DNA from: Erysipelotrichaceae bacterium NK3D112
GTDB lineage: Bacteria; Bacillota_I; Bacilli_A; Erysipelotrichales; Erysipelotrichaceae
Direction: 5' to 3'
Assembly: GCA_000701725.1 (NCBI GenBank)
Contig: JNJQ01000003.1
Span: 62,001-126,000 of the forward strand
DNA length: 64,000 nucleotides
Part shown: positions 8,704 through 17,469 of the stretch, in pieces
Layout of the letters: each line of letters starts with the position of its first letter
Numbering within the stretch: position 1 is the first letter of the stretch
Position numbers and translations under genes: made by a program
The notes under the pieces: model-generated
Databases searched by the model: none
Told to the model about the DNA's origin: nothing
The model's input: the letters and a program-made list of their open reading frames with translations, nothing else

Positions 8704-9015
8704 GTGATCAGAGTCAATTGTTCGGAATCAGACGGACATATCACTCATCTTGAAGTCAGGGGCCATGCGGATTACGCGGCCCATGGTGAGGATCTTGTCT
8801 GTGCCGGTGTGAGTTCAATCATGTTCGGATTATGCAACGCACTGGATGAGATTGCCGGCATTGAAACAATCAAAGCAGATCAGAATCTGATTACTGTACA
8901 CATCTTGAAGCCTGATCAGACAACCGACACGATCATGCGCACGGGTCTGATTCAGCTGATGACTGTAGAAGAACAATACAGTCAGTTCATTAAAATTCAA
9001 TTAACGGAGGAATAA
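8704..9015 (+). CDS. prp: Ribosomal-processing cysteine protease Prp (YsxB family)
   Basis: Protease that removes the N-terminal extension of L27 in Bacillota. The 103-residue protein has the family hallmarks: catalytic His in [16 protein letters not shown] and catalytic Cys in the same block (VCAGVSS). The GTG at 8704 is chosen because family members start M-I-x-V; it follows the rplU stop by one base. Its substrate rpmA is the next gene and carries the matching cleavage sequence, which strongly supports the call. Confidence 0.93.
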   Translation: MIRVNCSESDGHITHLEVRGHADYAAHGEDLVCAGVSSIMFGLCNALDEIAGIETIKADQNLITVHILKPDQTTDTIMRTGLIQLMTVEEQYSQFIKIQLTEE

Positions 9016-9020
9016 CAGAG

Positions 9021-9308
9021 ATGAAATACACACTCGATATTCAGTTCTTCGCCAGCAAAAAGGGTGTATCTTCCACAAAGAACGGCCGTGATTCAGCAGG
9101 CAGAAGACTGGGAGCCAAAAAGGCGGACGGCCAGTTTGCGAATGCCGGTTCCATTATCTATCGTCAGAGAGGAACAAGAATCTTCCCGGGCAAGAATGTG
9201 AAGCGCGGCGGCGATGATACACTGTTTGCTACAGCAAGCGGTGTCGTCAAGTACGAGCGTCTTGGAAAAGACAGAAAGCAGGTTTCTGTCTATCCCGAAG
9301 AAGCATAA
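9021..9308 (+). CDS. rpmA: 50S ribosomal protein L27 with Prp-cleavable N-terminus
   Basis: Large-subunit protein near the peptidyl transferase centre, 95 residues. The start [15 protein letters not shown] contains the QFF-A-S-K-K-G cleavage motif processed by Prp, encoded just upstream. The remainder ([17 protein letters not shown], then [13 protein letters not shown]) is typical L27. GGAGG lies about 9 nt before the ATG. A terminator follows, closing the operon. Confidence 0.97.
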   Translation: MKYTLDIQFFASKKGVSSTKNGRDSAGRRLGAKKADGQFANAGSIIYRQRGTRIFPGKNVKRGGDDTLFATASGVVKYERLGKDRKQVSVYPEEA

Positions 9309-9325
9309 GCATTTGATTTGAAAAT

Positions 9326-9352
9326 GCTCCTGAGAAGTTCAGGAGCTTTTTT
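9326..9352 (+). terminator. Terminator of rplU-prp-rpmA
   Basis: GCTCCTGA (9326-9333) pairs with TCAGGAGC (9339-9346), followed by six T. Confidence 0.85.
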
Positions 9353-9368
9353 GTGAAAGGAGGCCTGT

Positions 9369-10643
9369 ATGATTGATCTGGTAAAACTGAAAGTCAAGGC
9401 AGGTGACGGCGGCCGCGGATGCGTGGCATGGCGTCATGAAAAATATTATCCAAACGGAGGTCCGTTCGGCGGAGATGGCGGCAAGGGCGGCGATGTCTGG
9501 TTTGCGGTGGATACCAATGAGACCACACTGACCAAACTGCGTTTCACCAAGCGTATCAATGCCGGCAATGGCGCTCCGGGAATGACCAAGAAGATGCATG
9601 GCAAATCCGGCGATGACGTGATTGTGCCTGTTCCGCTTGGAACCATGATCCGCAATGCGGAAAACAACGATCTGCTCGCAGATCTGACCAAACCGGGCGA
9701 AAGAGTATTGATTGCCCATGGCGGCAAAGGCGGCCTTGGCAACATGCATTTTGCGACCGCGACAAACGATGCGCCGGAATATGTGCAGCCTGGTGAAATC
9801 GGTGAAAGCCTGACATTGCAGCTGGAACTCAGACTGCTTGCGGATGCCGGCCTGATCGGCTTCCCGTCCGTCGGCAAATCGACATTCCTTTCGGTTGTCA
9901 GCCGGGCAAGACCGGAAATCGCGGATTATCCGTTTACGACCATTGAACCCAATATCGGCGTTGTCTCACTGCCCGATGAGCGCAGCTTTGTGCTTGCGGA
10001 CATGCCGGGACTGATCGAGGGAGCCGGTGAAGGCAAAGGCCTTGGCCATGAATTCCTCAGACATATCAGAAGATGCCGTGTATTGATTCATGTCATCGAT
10101 ATGTCCGGGGCTGAACGCAATCCGGTTGAGGACTACGAAATCATCAACAAGGAACTGCGTGAATATGATCTCTCCCTGGAGAACAGACCGCAGATTGTCG
10201 TCGCCAATAAAATGGATGATGAGATCGCAGCGCTGTATCTTGAGGAATTCAAGGCGAAGTATCCGGATATCAAAGTCTATGAGATCAGTGCCCTGGAACA
10301 CAAAGGCATTGATGAGGTTCTCTATGCGGCAATGGATATGATCGAATCCGCCAGAACCGAAGAGGAAGAAAATCCCGAACCTGCCCAGGAGACGGTTGTC
10401 TACCGCTATGAGCCCAAGCGTCCCGACTTTACGGTACGCAATGACGGCCCGCACAGATGGATTGTTGAATCCGCGAAGATTGACCGTCTGATTGAATCCG
10501 TTGACTTTGAAAAAGAGGCGGACACCTATCAGTTTGCGATGACCCTTCAGAAGATGGGGGTCGATGCGGAACTGTACCGGCAGGGTGCGCGCGATGGCGA
10601 TCAGGTCATCGTCGGAACCTTTATCATGGATTATACGGAGTGA
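9369..10643 (+). CDS. obgE: GTPase ObgE/CgtA
   Basis: Essential GTPase that acts in 50S assembly and stress signalling. The 424-residue protein has the glycine-rich Obg domain (GDGGRGCVAWRHEKYYPNGG), a GTPase domain with G1 GFPSVGKST, G3 DMPGLIEGA and G4 NKMD, and a C-terminal OCT domain ending about residue 424. AAAGGAGG precedes the ATG. It follows rpmA, the usual position in Bacillota, and is followed by ruvA at 6 nt. Confidence 0.97.
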   Translation: MIDLVKLKVKAGDGGRGCVAWRHEKYYPNGGPFGGDGGKGGDVWFAVDTNETTLTKLRFTKRINAGNGAPGMTKKMHGKSGDDVIVPVPLGTMIRNAENNDLLADLTKPGERVLIAHGGKGGLGNMHFATATNDAPEYVQPGEIGESLTLQLELRLLADAGLIGFPSVGKSTFLSVVSRARPEIADYPFTTIEPNIGVVSLPDERSFVLADMPGLIEGAGEGKGLGHEFLRHIRRCRVLIHVIDMSGAERNPVEDYEIINKELREYDLSLENRPQIVVANKMDDEIAALYLEEFKAKYPDIKVYEISALEHKGIDEVLYAAMDMIESARTEEEENPEPAQETVVYRYEPKRPDFTVRNDGPHRWIVESAKIDRLIESVDFEKEADTYQFAMTLQKMGVDAELYRQGARDGDQVIVGTFIMDYTE

Positions 10644-10649
10644 TTGAAT

Positions 10650-11228
10650 ATGATTGCATTTATCCGCGGCACGGTTGCGGCATATGGCAATGACTGGATT
10701 GTCGTTGAAAACAGCGGCATCGGATGGCATATGGCTTATCCCCATGTCGAAAACCTGCGCCTGAATACGGAAGTGTCCGTATACACATATATGCATGTCA
10801 GTGAAAATGACGTCGCTTTGTTCGGTTTTGAATCCCAGGAGGAGAAAGAGCTTTTCCTGCGGCTGATCTCGGTCAAGGGACTCGGCCCCAAAACCGCCAT
10901 GAACATGCTTGCCCACAGCGGCTATAACAACGTCGTCAAGGCGATTGAGGACGGCAATGTGGCAGCCCTTAAGAAAATGCCGGGCATCGGTGCCAAGAGC
11001 GCTTCCCAGATTGTTCTGGATCTCAAAGGCAGACTGGTTGCGGCGCCTGTCAGAAGCCAGGCACAGCAGCCTTCCTATCCGCAGGAAATCCAGGATGCTT
11101 TGGAAGGACTTAAAAATCTTGGCTACAAGCAGGGAGAACTCGGTCCAGTGGCAAATAAAATGAGTGAGACACCGGGACTGACGACGGAGCAGTATCTGCG
11201 CATCGGTCTTCAGTTCCTGATGAAATAG
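10650..11228 (+). CDS. ruvA: Holliday junction branch migration protein RuvA
   Basis: Tetrameric protein that binds four-way DNA junctions and loads RuvB. The 192-residue protein starts MIAFIRGTVA, has the OB fold, helix-hairpin-helix motifs (VKGLGPKTAMNML, then MPGIGAKSASQIVLDLKG) and the C-terminal RuvB-binding domain. The ATG at 10650 is used; the TTG at 10644 would add two residues and lies closer to the ribosome binding site ACGGAG. ruvB follows at 9 nt. Confidence 0.96.
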   Translation: MIAFIRGTVAAYGNDWIVVENSGIGWHMAYPHVENLRLNTEVSVYTYMHVSENDVALFGFESQEEKELFLRLISVKGLGPKTAMNMLAHSGYNNVVKAIEDGNVAALKKMPGIGAKSASQIVLDLKGRLVAAPVRSQAQQPSYPQEIQDALEGLKNLGYKQGELGPVANKMSETPGLTTEQYLRIGLQFLMK

Positions 11229-11237
11229 GAGGAATGA

Positions 11238-12254
11238 ATGGATCAGACTTCAAGATTACTGTCTGCGATGGCTGAAACCAGCGAGGAAGCGGTTGAAGCC
11301 ACCATCCGTCCGCAGTCACTCAATGAATATGTCGGTCAGGACTCACTCAAGGAAAACCTGAGAATCTATATCAAGGCCGCACTGCAGCGCAATGAGTCGC
11401 TTGATCATGTGCTGCTTTACGGTCCGCCGGGTCTTGGCAAAACGACACTTGCGTTTATTCTGGCCAATGAGATGCATTCCAAAATCCGTGTCACCAGCGG
11501 TCCGAGCATCGGCAAGCCGGGTGATCTGGCTTCGATTCTCTCCGTGCTGGAGCCGGGCGATGTGCTCTTTATCGATGAGATCCATCGTCTGCCCAAAGTG
11601 GTGGAGGAGGTTCTCTATCCGGCCATGGAGGATTTTGAGCTTGATATCATGATCGGCTCGGAAAACGGCGGAGGCAGAAGCGTGCGTCTGGATCTGCCGC
11701 CTTTCACCCTGGTGGGGGCGACAACCAGAGCCGGTGATCTCTCAGCACCGCTCAGAGATCGTTTCGGCATTATTTCCAAACTTGAATATTATGACCACGA
11801 ACAGCTCTCCAGCATCATCCGCCGCACATCAAATGTGCTCAATGTGCCGATTGATGCGGATGCGGTGGGCGAGATTGCCAAACGTTCCCGCGGCACGCCC
11901 CGTATCGCCAACCGTCTGTTAAGAAGAATCCGCGACTTTGCGCAGGTTCTCAATGACGGCGTGATTTCAAAGGAGATCGCGGATACTTCGCTCAACCGTC
12001 TTCATGTCGACTCACTGGGTCTTGATGAAGTGGATATCCGCTATCTGCGCGGTATCATTGAACGCTTCCGCGGAGGTCCGGTCGGACTGGAGGCTTTGGC
12101 CAACTCGATCAGCGAGGAGACCACCACCCTTGAAGATGTCTATGAGCCTTATCTGATCCAGATCGGCTTTGTCAACCGCACATCCCGCGGCAGAGTGGTC
12201 ACAGAAAAAGCCTATGAGCATCTGAAGATTCCTCATTCAGGAACGCTGTTCTAG
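11238..12254 (+). CDS. ruvB: Holliday junction helicase ATPase RuvB
   Basis: AAA+ motor that drives branch migration with RuvA. The 338-residue protein has [11 protein letters not shown] at the start, Walker [10 protein letters not shown], Walker [10 protein letters not shown], sensor 1 ([11 protein letters not shown]), the arginine-finger region LRDRFG and the C-terminal winged helix ([13 protein letters not shown]). AGGAGG precedes the ATG. The 3' end overlaps the convergent SRAP gene by 4 nt. Confidence 0.97.
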   Translation: MDQTSRLLSAMAETSEEAVEATIRPQSLNEYVGQDSLKENLRIYIKAALQRNESLDHVLLYGPPGLGKTTLAFILANEMHSKIRVTSGPSIGKPGDLASILSVLEPGDVLFIDEIHRLPKVVEEVLYPAMEDFELDIMIGSENGGGRSVRLDLPPFTLVGATTRAGDLSAPLRDRFGIISKLEYYDHEQLSSIIRRTSNVLNVPIDADAVGEIAKRSRGTPRIANRLLRRIRDFAQVLNDGVISKEIADTSLNRLHVDSLGLDEVDIRYLRGIIERFRGGPVGLEALANSISEETTTLEDVYEPYLIQIGFVNRTSRGRVVTEKAYEHLKIPHSGTLF

Positions 12255-12814
12255 GCTTTGGTGAAATATCTGTTCTGAACTGAATCTTTTAACAGAAGCG
12301 CTGGTGTGCCTGAGGTGCACCAGGCTTTTGCTTTTTCATAGGTGAAGATGACAGGCTGTCTGTGATGAATCGCGGCGCAGGTTTCATTGGCTTCTTCAGT
12401 CAGGATGACAAAGCGTATTTCATTGTTTTCTCTGCGGCATAGCGCAGCAAGATAAAACACTTCGTCATCCGTCCTGAACATATAGCGCTCTTTATCCGGT
12501 GACCATTCAAAATAAGAGGTCGCAGGCAGGGCACAGGGGATGCAGCCGGCAAAAAACTGTGATGAGAAACAGGTCTCGCTTCTGGCATTGATGATGAGTT
12601 TGTTCTGCCTTGAGGGCAGTCCCCATTTCATGACCTTTGTCAGTGTTTTTCTTTTGGCGGGATCATACACACCGGCAAAGGAAGAACAGCCTGGATAAAC
12701 CTCAAACAGGGAAATCTTCTGAAACACTTCCTTTGGCAGTTTCTTCTTCGCCATTGCGATCAGTTCTGCCAGCTGATCGCTTTCACCGTTGTTGAAAACA
12801 TATCTTCCGCACAT
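12251..12814 (-). CDS. SRAP domain protein (YedK/HMCES family)
   Basis: Abasic-site sensor that forms a covalent link to single-stranded DNA through its N-terminal Cys. From the ATG at 12814 the protein begins M-C-G-R-Y, which places the catalytic Cys at position 2 after Met removal. The ATG at 12820 would bury it (M-C-M-C-G-R). Other family residues are visible: NARSET, SYFEW and the HHRQPVI histidine. No Shine-Dalgarno is seen, and TAGTAT at 12826-12821 would place transcription start at the ATG itself. Confidence 0.88.
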   Translation of the reverse strand: MCGRYVFNNGESDQLAELIAMAKKKLPKEVFQKISLFEVYPGCSSFAGVYDPAKRKTLTKVMKWGLPSRQNKLIINARSETCFSSQFFAGCIPCALPATSYFEWSPDKERYMFRTDDEVFYLAALCRRENNEIRFVILTEEANETCAAIHHRQPVIFTYEKAKAWCTSGTPALLLKDSVQNRYFTKA

Positions 12815-12856
12815 ACACATATACTAACATGGGCATGCATTTATGAATAAATCGAT

Positions 12857-12862
12857 TATAAT
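12857..12862 (+). promoter_or_regulatory. -10 of a probably leaderless gene at 12869
   Basis: TATAAT ends 6 nt before the ATG at 12869, so transcription should start at or next to the start codon. The -35 region is weak. Confidence 0.55.
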
Positions 12863-12868
12863 AGTGCC

Positions 12869-13123
12869 ATGACACCGAAAGAGGAAAAATCACTGACGTT
12901 CAGGCTGAAGGCAAAATATTTCTTATGCGTGCTGAGTGTTTATGTCGGCGTGTATTTTGTGCTGTATCTGATTCTTTCATTGATCCATGCGCTGATTTAT
13001 CTGAATCCGTATTTCAGAATGGTAATGCTTCTGCTGTTCTTTGTTGTATCAAGCGTGATCACAAACCGGATCATGAAGAACGAAACAATGCGCTCATTTG
13101 TGGAAATCCAGCCCCGCAGGTAA
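12869..13123 (+). CDS. Small membrane protein of unknown function
   Basis: An 84-residue protein with two hydrophobic segments (about residues 16-40 and 48-65) between a basic N-terminus and a basic C-terminus (VEIQPRR). I do not recognise the family. There is no ribosome binding site; TATAAT sits directly upstream, so the message is probably leaderless. It is divergent from the SRAP gene and followed by its own terminator, so it looks monocistronic. Confidence 0.65.
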   Translation: MTPKEEKSLTFRLKAKYFLCVLSVYVGVYFVLYLILSLIHALIYLNPYFRMVMLLLFFVVSSVITNRIMKNETMRSFVEIQPRR

Positions 13124-13160
13124 TTGCATTTCCAACTTTCCCTGCATGAATGACTGATAT

Positions 13161-13191
13161 GCGGAAAATCAATGAAATTCCGCTTTTTTTT
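13161..13191 (+). terminator. Terminator of the small membrane protein gene
   Basis: GCGGAA (13161-13166) pairs with TTCCGC (13178-13183), followed by eight T. Confidence 0.75.
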
Positions 13192-13223
13192 CGCTTTTTA
13201 TGCGTCTGAAAGGGCTTTAAAGT

Positions 13224-13252
13224 TTGGCATTTCATGATTATTGAGCTATAAT
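13224..13252 (+). promoter_or_regulatory. Promoter of the exported DPBB-like protein gene
   Basis: TTGGCA at 13224-13229 and TATAAT at 13247-13252 with a 17 nt spacer. The predicted start, near 13259, is only 4 nt from the ATG at 13263. Confidence 0.8.
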
Positions 13253-13262
13253 CCGTTTACGG

Positions 13263-14345
13263 ATGATATCTCAATCATCTGTTTTACTGACGGTAATATT
13301 TATGACACTGACACTTGGATACAGAAAAAATACGGAAAGGAAAGTGCATCTGCACGGGGTCGCTGTGCCTGTTCTTGCAATGACCGGTGTGCTCGCATAT
13401 TCCTCAATACTGGGAAATCTTGTGAACTATTCGGCTACTCAGGATCTTACCGTGCATGCCTTTGAGCTCTCGCGCTCCGATGCGCAGGAAGCCGCTTATG
13501 CGCTGCCAGCTGAGCAGCAGGCGGATGCGGTGACGATTCTTGACGGCCGCTTCCCCAGCGCATACATCAATGCGGATGCGGATTTGCTCGCCAACGGAAA
13601 GATTCTTTCCGCCTCGATCGGCACAGCCGCCAAGCGCTCCCGCGTTTACATGATGGAAACCGGAAGTGAATATACGCTGGTTCTGGAAGAGGACGGCACC
13701 ACCGGCTTTGTCAGAAACAATGTGCTCAGCAGCGATCTTTCGGTCATCTTCGATGATGCCGATATGACAAAATGGGTCGCGGAGGATGAATGTGTCATCC
13801 TCGATGCGCCAAATGAAGCAGGCGCCGCAATTGCCAGTCCGCTCTTCAACGAGGAAATCCATGTCATCGGCACAAATGATCTGACCTATTGGAAAGTCAG
13901 CTATGGCGATGTCACAGGCTATATGGATCACGGCAAGCTTATGGATGAGATGTATGTTGAACCGGAGCCTGAACCCGAGCCCGAACCTGTACCGGAACCC
14001 GAACCTGCAGTCACTGCCGCACCGATGGCAAGCCCTGCGTGGGATGGAAGTGTGCTGACCCCCTGGATGGGTGTCAACTACGGTCCAAGCGGCAAGGAGA
14101 CATACTACAACCTCAATATGAACGGCGTCATCGCCCTGATGCAGGCGGCAGGCTATTATGCCGAATACTGGGTCAGAGATGACGGTGTCAAGATGTACGG
14201 CGATTATGTCATGGCGGCATGCGGATTTGATGTCCGTCCCCGCGGCACAATTGTTGAGACAAGCCTTGGCACGGCGATCTGCGCGGATACCGGAACATTC
14301 TCATATACCGATCCGTATCAGATTGATATCGCGGTCAACTGGTAA
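13263..14345 (+). CDS. Membrane-anchored cell-wall protein with 3D/DPBB-like C-terminal domain
   Basis: A 360-residue exported protein. It has an N-terminal membrane segment (about residues 33-52), an SH3-like middle (SRVYMMETGSEYTLVLEED, later IHVIGTNDLTYWKVSYGDVTG), a Glu-Pro repeat linker (about 238-252) and a C-terminal domain containing VMAACGFDVRPRGTIVETS, ICADTGTF and QIDIAVNW. The Asp-Thr-Gly block and final I-D resemble 3D/double-psi barrel domains of peptidoglycan lytic enzymes, suggesting wall cleavage (inference). No Shine-Dalgarno is seen; the start at 13263 rests on the promoter just upstream. The ATG at 13302 is an alternative. Confidence 0.72.
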   Translation: MISQSSVLLTVIFMTLTLGYRKNTERKVHLHGVAVPVLAMTGVLAYSSILGNLVNYSATQDLTVHAFELSRSDAQEAAYALPAEQQADAVTILDGRFPSAYINADADLLANGKILSASIGTAAKRSRVYMMETGSEYTLVLEEDGTTGFVRNNVLSSDLSVIFDDADMTKWVAEDECVILDAPNEAGAAIASPLFNEEIHVIGTNDLTYWKVSYGDVTGYMDHGKLMDEMYVEPEPEPEPEPVPEPEPAVTAAPMASPAWDGSVLTPWMGVNYGPSGKETYYNLNMNGVIALMQAAGYYAEYWVRDDGVKMYGDYVMAACGFDVRPRGTIVETSLGTAICADTGTFSYTDPYQIDIAVNW

Positions 14346-14353
14346 AAATGATG

Positions 14354-14380
14354 ACACTGCCTGAAAGGGCGGTGTTTTTC
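14354..14380 (+). terminator. Terminator after the DPBB-like protein gene
   Basis: CACTGCC (14355-14361) pairs with GGCGGTG (14368-14374) with one G-U pair, followed by five T. Confidence 0.75.
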
Positions 14381-14467
14381 TATGCGGAAAAAGACGGGAA
14401 ATGTATAAAATCATGCCTGAACAATGGCTGATTCTGCATTTTATGTGTTTTCCGTTTGATCAATCTG

Positions 14468-14476
14468 TGCTAATAT
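14468..14476 (+). promoter_or_regulatory. valS T-box promoter (extended -10)
   Basis: TGCTAATAT is an extended -10 directly upstream of the T-box. The alaS T-box has a nearly identical element. Confidence 0.6.
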
Positions 14477-14479
14477 TTC

Positions 14480-14700
14480 CTAGCAAACGCTCTGACGGGA
14501 AAGAGTAATGCCAAGGCGCATCATCAAAGAGAGTCTGTGGTTGGTGCAAACAGACATGAGCCCGCATGAAGTCCTCCCACCAGCGGTGTCCCTGAAATCA
14601 CAGTAGGGGATGACGGAATAAGCACGTTACGCTGCAATGAGAAGCAAGCAAAGGTGGTACCACGTTTCTGACGTCCTGTGCATCGGGGCGTTTTTATTTA
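14480..14700 (+). promoter_or_regulatory. T-box riboswitch of valS (specifier GTC, valine)
   Basis: tRNA-sensing leader that lets transcription continue when uncharged tRNA-Val accumulates. Stem I has the AGTAATG-type bulge region, the distal GAGAG and GGTTGGTGCAA elements, and the specifier GAA-GTC-CTC with GTC at 14571-14573. The T-box sequence AAAGGTGGTACCACG is at 14650-14664. The terminator helix ACGTCC / GGGGCGT at 14671-14690 is followed by five T. Together with the preceding terminator it fills the 369 nt gap before valS. Confidence 0.93.
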
Positions 14701-14714
14701 TTCAGGAGGAGATT

Positions 14715-17324
14715 ATGGAAAAGAATCTTGCTGCAAAATACGACCATAAGGCGGTTGAGGAAAACAAATACGCCGGTTGGGTCGAAAAGGGCTATTTCAC
14801 AGCCGGGGACAAATCGAAGGATCCGTTCACGATCGTCATCCCGCCGCCCAATGTCACCGGTATTCTTCATATCGGCCATGCCTGGGACAACACACTCCAG
14901 GATATCATCTCACGCTACAAGAGAATGCAGGGCTATGACATGCTTTATCTGCCCGGCATGGATCACGCCGGCATTGCCACCCAGGCAAAAGTCGATGCCA
15001 GACTCAAGAGCGAAGGTATTTCCCGCTATGACATCGGCAGAGAGAAATTCCTGGAAAGAGCCTGGGAATGGAAAGAGGAATACGCTGCGACAATCCGCAA
15101 GCAGTGGGCTAAACTCGGCAACTCCCTGGATTACACAAGAGAGCGCTTCACCATGGATGAAGGCCTCAACCGCGCCGTCAGACAGGTCTTTGTCACCCTT
15201 TATGAAGAAGGTCTGATTTACCGCGGATGGAGAATCATCAACTGGGATCCGGAAGCAAGAACCGCCCTCAGCAACATCGAGGTTTATTACCAGGATGATC
15301 CCGGCAAGATGTACTACTTCAATTATGAAGTGGTTGAAACAGGCGAAACCTTCACAGTTGCCACAACCAGACCGGAAACCATGTTCGGCGATGTCTGCGT
15401 TGTCGTCAATCCGGAAGATGAGCGCTTCAAGCATCTGATCGGCAAGCATGCGATCAACCCGGCAAACCATGAGCCGCTGATCATCATCGGCGATGATTAT
15501 GTTGATGTTGAATTCGGTACCGGCGCGATGAAGTGCACACCTGCCCATGATCCCAACGACTTCGCGATTGCCGAAAGACATGGACTCGAAAAGCCTATCT
15601 GCATGAATCCGGACGGAACAATGAACGCGCTTTGCGGTGAGTATGACGGTATGGACCGCTATGAATGCCGCGATAAACTCGTTGAAAGAATCAAGGCGGA
15701 AGGCAATCTTGTCAAGATTGAGGATATCACTCACAACGTCGCTCATAGTGAAAGAACACACTGTGTCATTGAGCCGTATCTTTCCCAGCAGTGGTTCGTC
15801 AAGATGAAGCCGCTTGCGGACGATGTTCTTGCCAACCAGAAGGATCCGGATCAGAAGATCACTTTCTATCCTGAGCGCTTTGAAAAGACATTCAGCCAGT
15901 GGCTCGAAAACATCGAGGACTGGTGCATTTCAAGACAGCTGTGGTGGGGACACAGAATTCCCGCCTGGTACAACCAGGATACAGGCGAGACATATGTCGG
16001 CATGGAAGATCCCAAGGACGGCGGCAACTGGGTCCAGGATGAGGACGTTCTTGACACATGGTTCTCCAGTGCGCTCTGGCCGTTCTCAACTCTTGGCTGG
16101 CCGGATGAGACCGATGATATGGCAAGATACTATCCGACTGACACGATGGTCACCGGATATGACATCATCTTCTTCTGGGTTGCGCGTATGGCATTCCAGG
16201 CCCGTCACTTCACAAAGAACAGACCGTTCAAGGATGTTTTGATCCATGGTCTGATCCGCGATGCGCAGGGACGCAAGATGTCCAAGTCTCTTGGCAACGG
16301 CGTAGACCCGATGGATGTCATTGATGAATATGGCGTTGACGCGCTGAGATTCTTCTTGACAACCAACAGCACACCGGGCCAGGATATGCGTTACATTCCG
16401 GAAAAGGTTGAGGCCGCATGGAACTTCATCAACAAGATCTGGAACGCTTCAAGATTCGTCATCATGAACCTCGATGAAGGAATGAGCATTGAGGATGTTG
16501 ATCTGTCCAGCCTGTCCGTATCCGACGCATGGATTCTGAACCGTCTGAACGAGACCATTGCCCATGTCACAGAGAATATGGAAAAGTATGAATTCGCTCT
16601 GGTCGGCAATGAGCTGTATTCCTTTGTCTGGGATGACTTCTGCAGCTGGTATGTTGAGATGAGCAAATCCGCTCTCAACTCCGATGATGCAAAAGCCCGC
16701 AAGGCTGCCCAGTCCACACTGCTGACATGCCTTGATGCGATTCTGAGACTGCTTCAGCCGTTCATGCCGTTTGTGACCGAGGAAATCTATCTGACCATTC
16801 CGCATCGCAAGGAAAGCATCAACCTTGAAACATGGCCCTCTGTGATCAGTGATATTGAGTCCGCTGATCTTGAATCCATGGAAAGAGTTCTTTCCGCGAT
16901 CCAGAAGATCCGCGAAGTCAAGAATGTCAATGACCTCAAGCCGTCCCAGCTGATTCATGTCATGCTGAGAGATCTTTCCGGCAACATCATTCCGGTGGAT
17001 GAAAAGCTTGCCGCAATCATCTCCAAGATGGCAAAGGCCGAATGGAGAGATGATCTGGAAGGAGACCTTGCGGTTGAGACAATCAGACTCGGTTCCCTGA
17101 ATATTCCGAGCTCCGAGCTGGCTGATCCGGCTGAGGAAATCAGAAAGCTCACTGCTGAAAAGGAAAGACTCGAAAAGGAGATCGCCCGTTCCAACGGTAT
17201 CCTCTCCAATGAGGGCTTCCTGAAAAAGGCTCCCGCCCAGAAGGTTGAAGTTGAGCGCAGAAAGCTTGATGAATATCAGAAACAGTATCAGACTGTCTGT
17301 GACAGACTGAACCAGTTAGGCTGA
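14715..17324 (+). CDS. valS: Valine--tRNA ligase
   Basis: Class I synthetase that charges tRNA-Val. The 869-residue protein has the HIGH motif as LHIGHAWDN, the CP1 editing region (ATTRPETMFGD), KMSKS in GRKMSKSLGNG and the C-terminal coiled coil typical of ValRS (LTAEKERLEKEIARSNG). The ATG at 14715, with AGGAGG upstream, gives the standard N-terminus; the longer frame starts inside the T-box terminator. Expression is controlled by the valine T-box. A terminator follows. Confidence 0.97.
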   Translation: MEKNLAAKYDHKAVEENKYAGWVEKGYFTAGDKSKDPFTIVIPPPNVTGILHIGHAWDNTLQDIISRYKRMQGYDMLYLPGMDHAGIATQAKVDARLKSEGISRYDIGREKFLERAWEWKEEYAATIRKQWAKLGNSLDYTRERFTMDEGLNRAVRQVFVTLYEEGLIYRGWRIINWDPEARTALSNIEVYYQDDPGKMYYFNYEVVETGETFTVATTRPETMFGDVCVVVNPEDERFKHLIGKHAINPANHEPLIIIGDDYVDVEFGTGAMKCTPAHDPNDFAIAERHGLEKPICMNPDGTMNALCGEYDGMDRYECRDKLVERIKAEGNLVKIEDITHNVAHSERTHCVIEPYLSQQWFVKMKPLADDVLANQKDPDQKITFYPERFEKTFSQWLENIEDWCISRQLWWGHRIPAWYNQDTGETYVGMEDPKDGGNWVQDEDVLDTWFSSALWPFSTLGWPDETDDMARYYPTDTMVTGYDIIFFWVARMAFQARHFTKNRPFKDVLIHGLIRDAQGRKMSKSLGNGVDPMDVIDEYGVDALRFFLTTNSTPGQDMRYIPEKVEAAWNFINKIWNASRFVIMNLDEGMSIEDVDLSSLSVSDAWILNRLNETIAHVTENMEKYEFALVGNELYSFVWDDFCSWYVEMSKSALNSDDAKARKAAQSTLLTCLDAILRLLQPFMPFVTEEIYLTIPHRKESINLETWPSVISDIESADLESMERVLSAIQKIREVKNVNDLKPSQLIHVMLRDLSGNIIPVDEKLAAIISKMAKAEWRDDLEGDLAVETIRLGSLNIPSSELADPAEEIRKLTAEKERLEKEIARSNGILSNEGFLKKAPAQKVEVERRKLDEYQKQYQTVCDRLNQLG

Positions 17325-17337
17325 TCAATATCATATA

Positions 17338-17361
17338 AAGCCGGCATTGTCCGGCTTTTTC
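17338..17361 (+). terminator. Terminator of valS
   Basis: AAGCCGG (17338-17344) pairs with CCGGCTT (17351-17357), followed by a T run. Confidence 0.85.
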
Positions 17362-17417
17362 TGTGCTCTCTCTGCGGATTCACACTGATTAATTCTGTGT
17401 TTTACACGTCATGCGCA

Positions 17418-17426
17418 TGCTATAAT
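17418..17426 (+). promoter_or_regulatory. Promoter of the alpha/beta hydrolase-fold gene (extended -10)
   Basis: TGCTATAAT is an extended -10; no good -35 is seen. Confidence 0.6.
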
Positions 17427-17469
17427 GAAAGCAGCAATACGTTGATTGATACTTGAAACGGAGACAATT

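Noticed and set aside
13950..14020. DNA tandem repeat in the Glu-Pro linker as a possible repeat element
   Set aside because: A short codon-level repeat within a protein spacer, not an independent DNA repeat.
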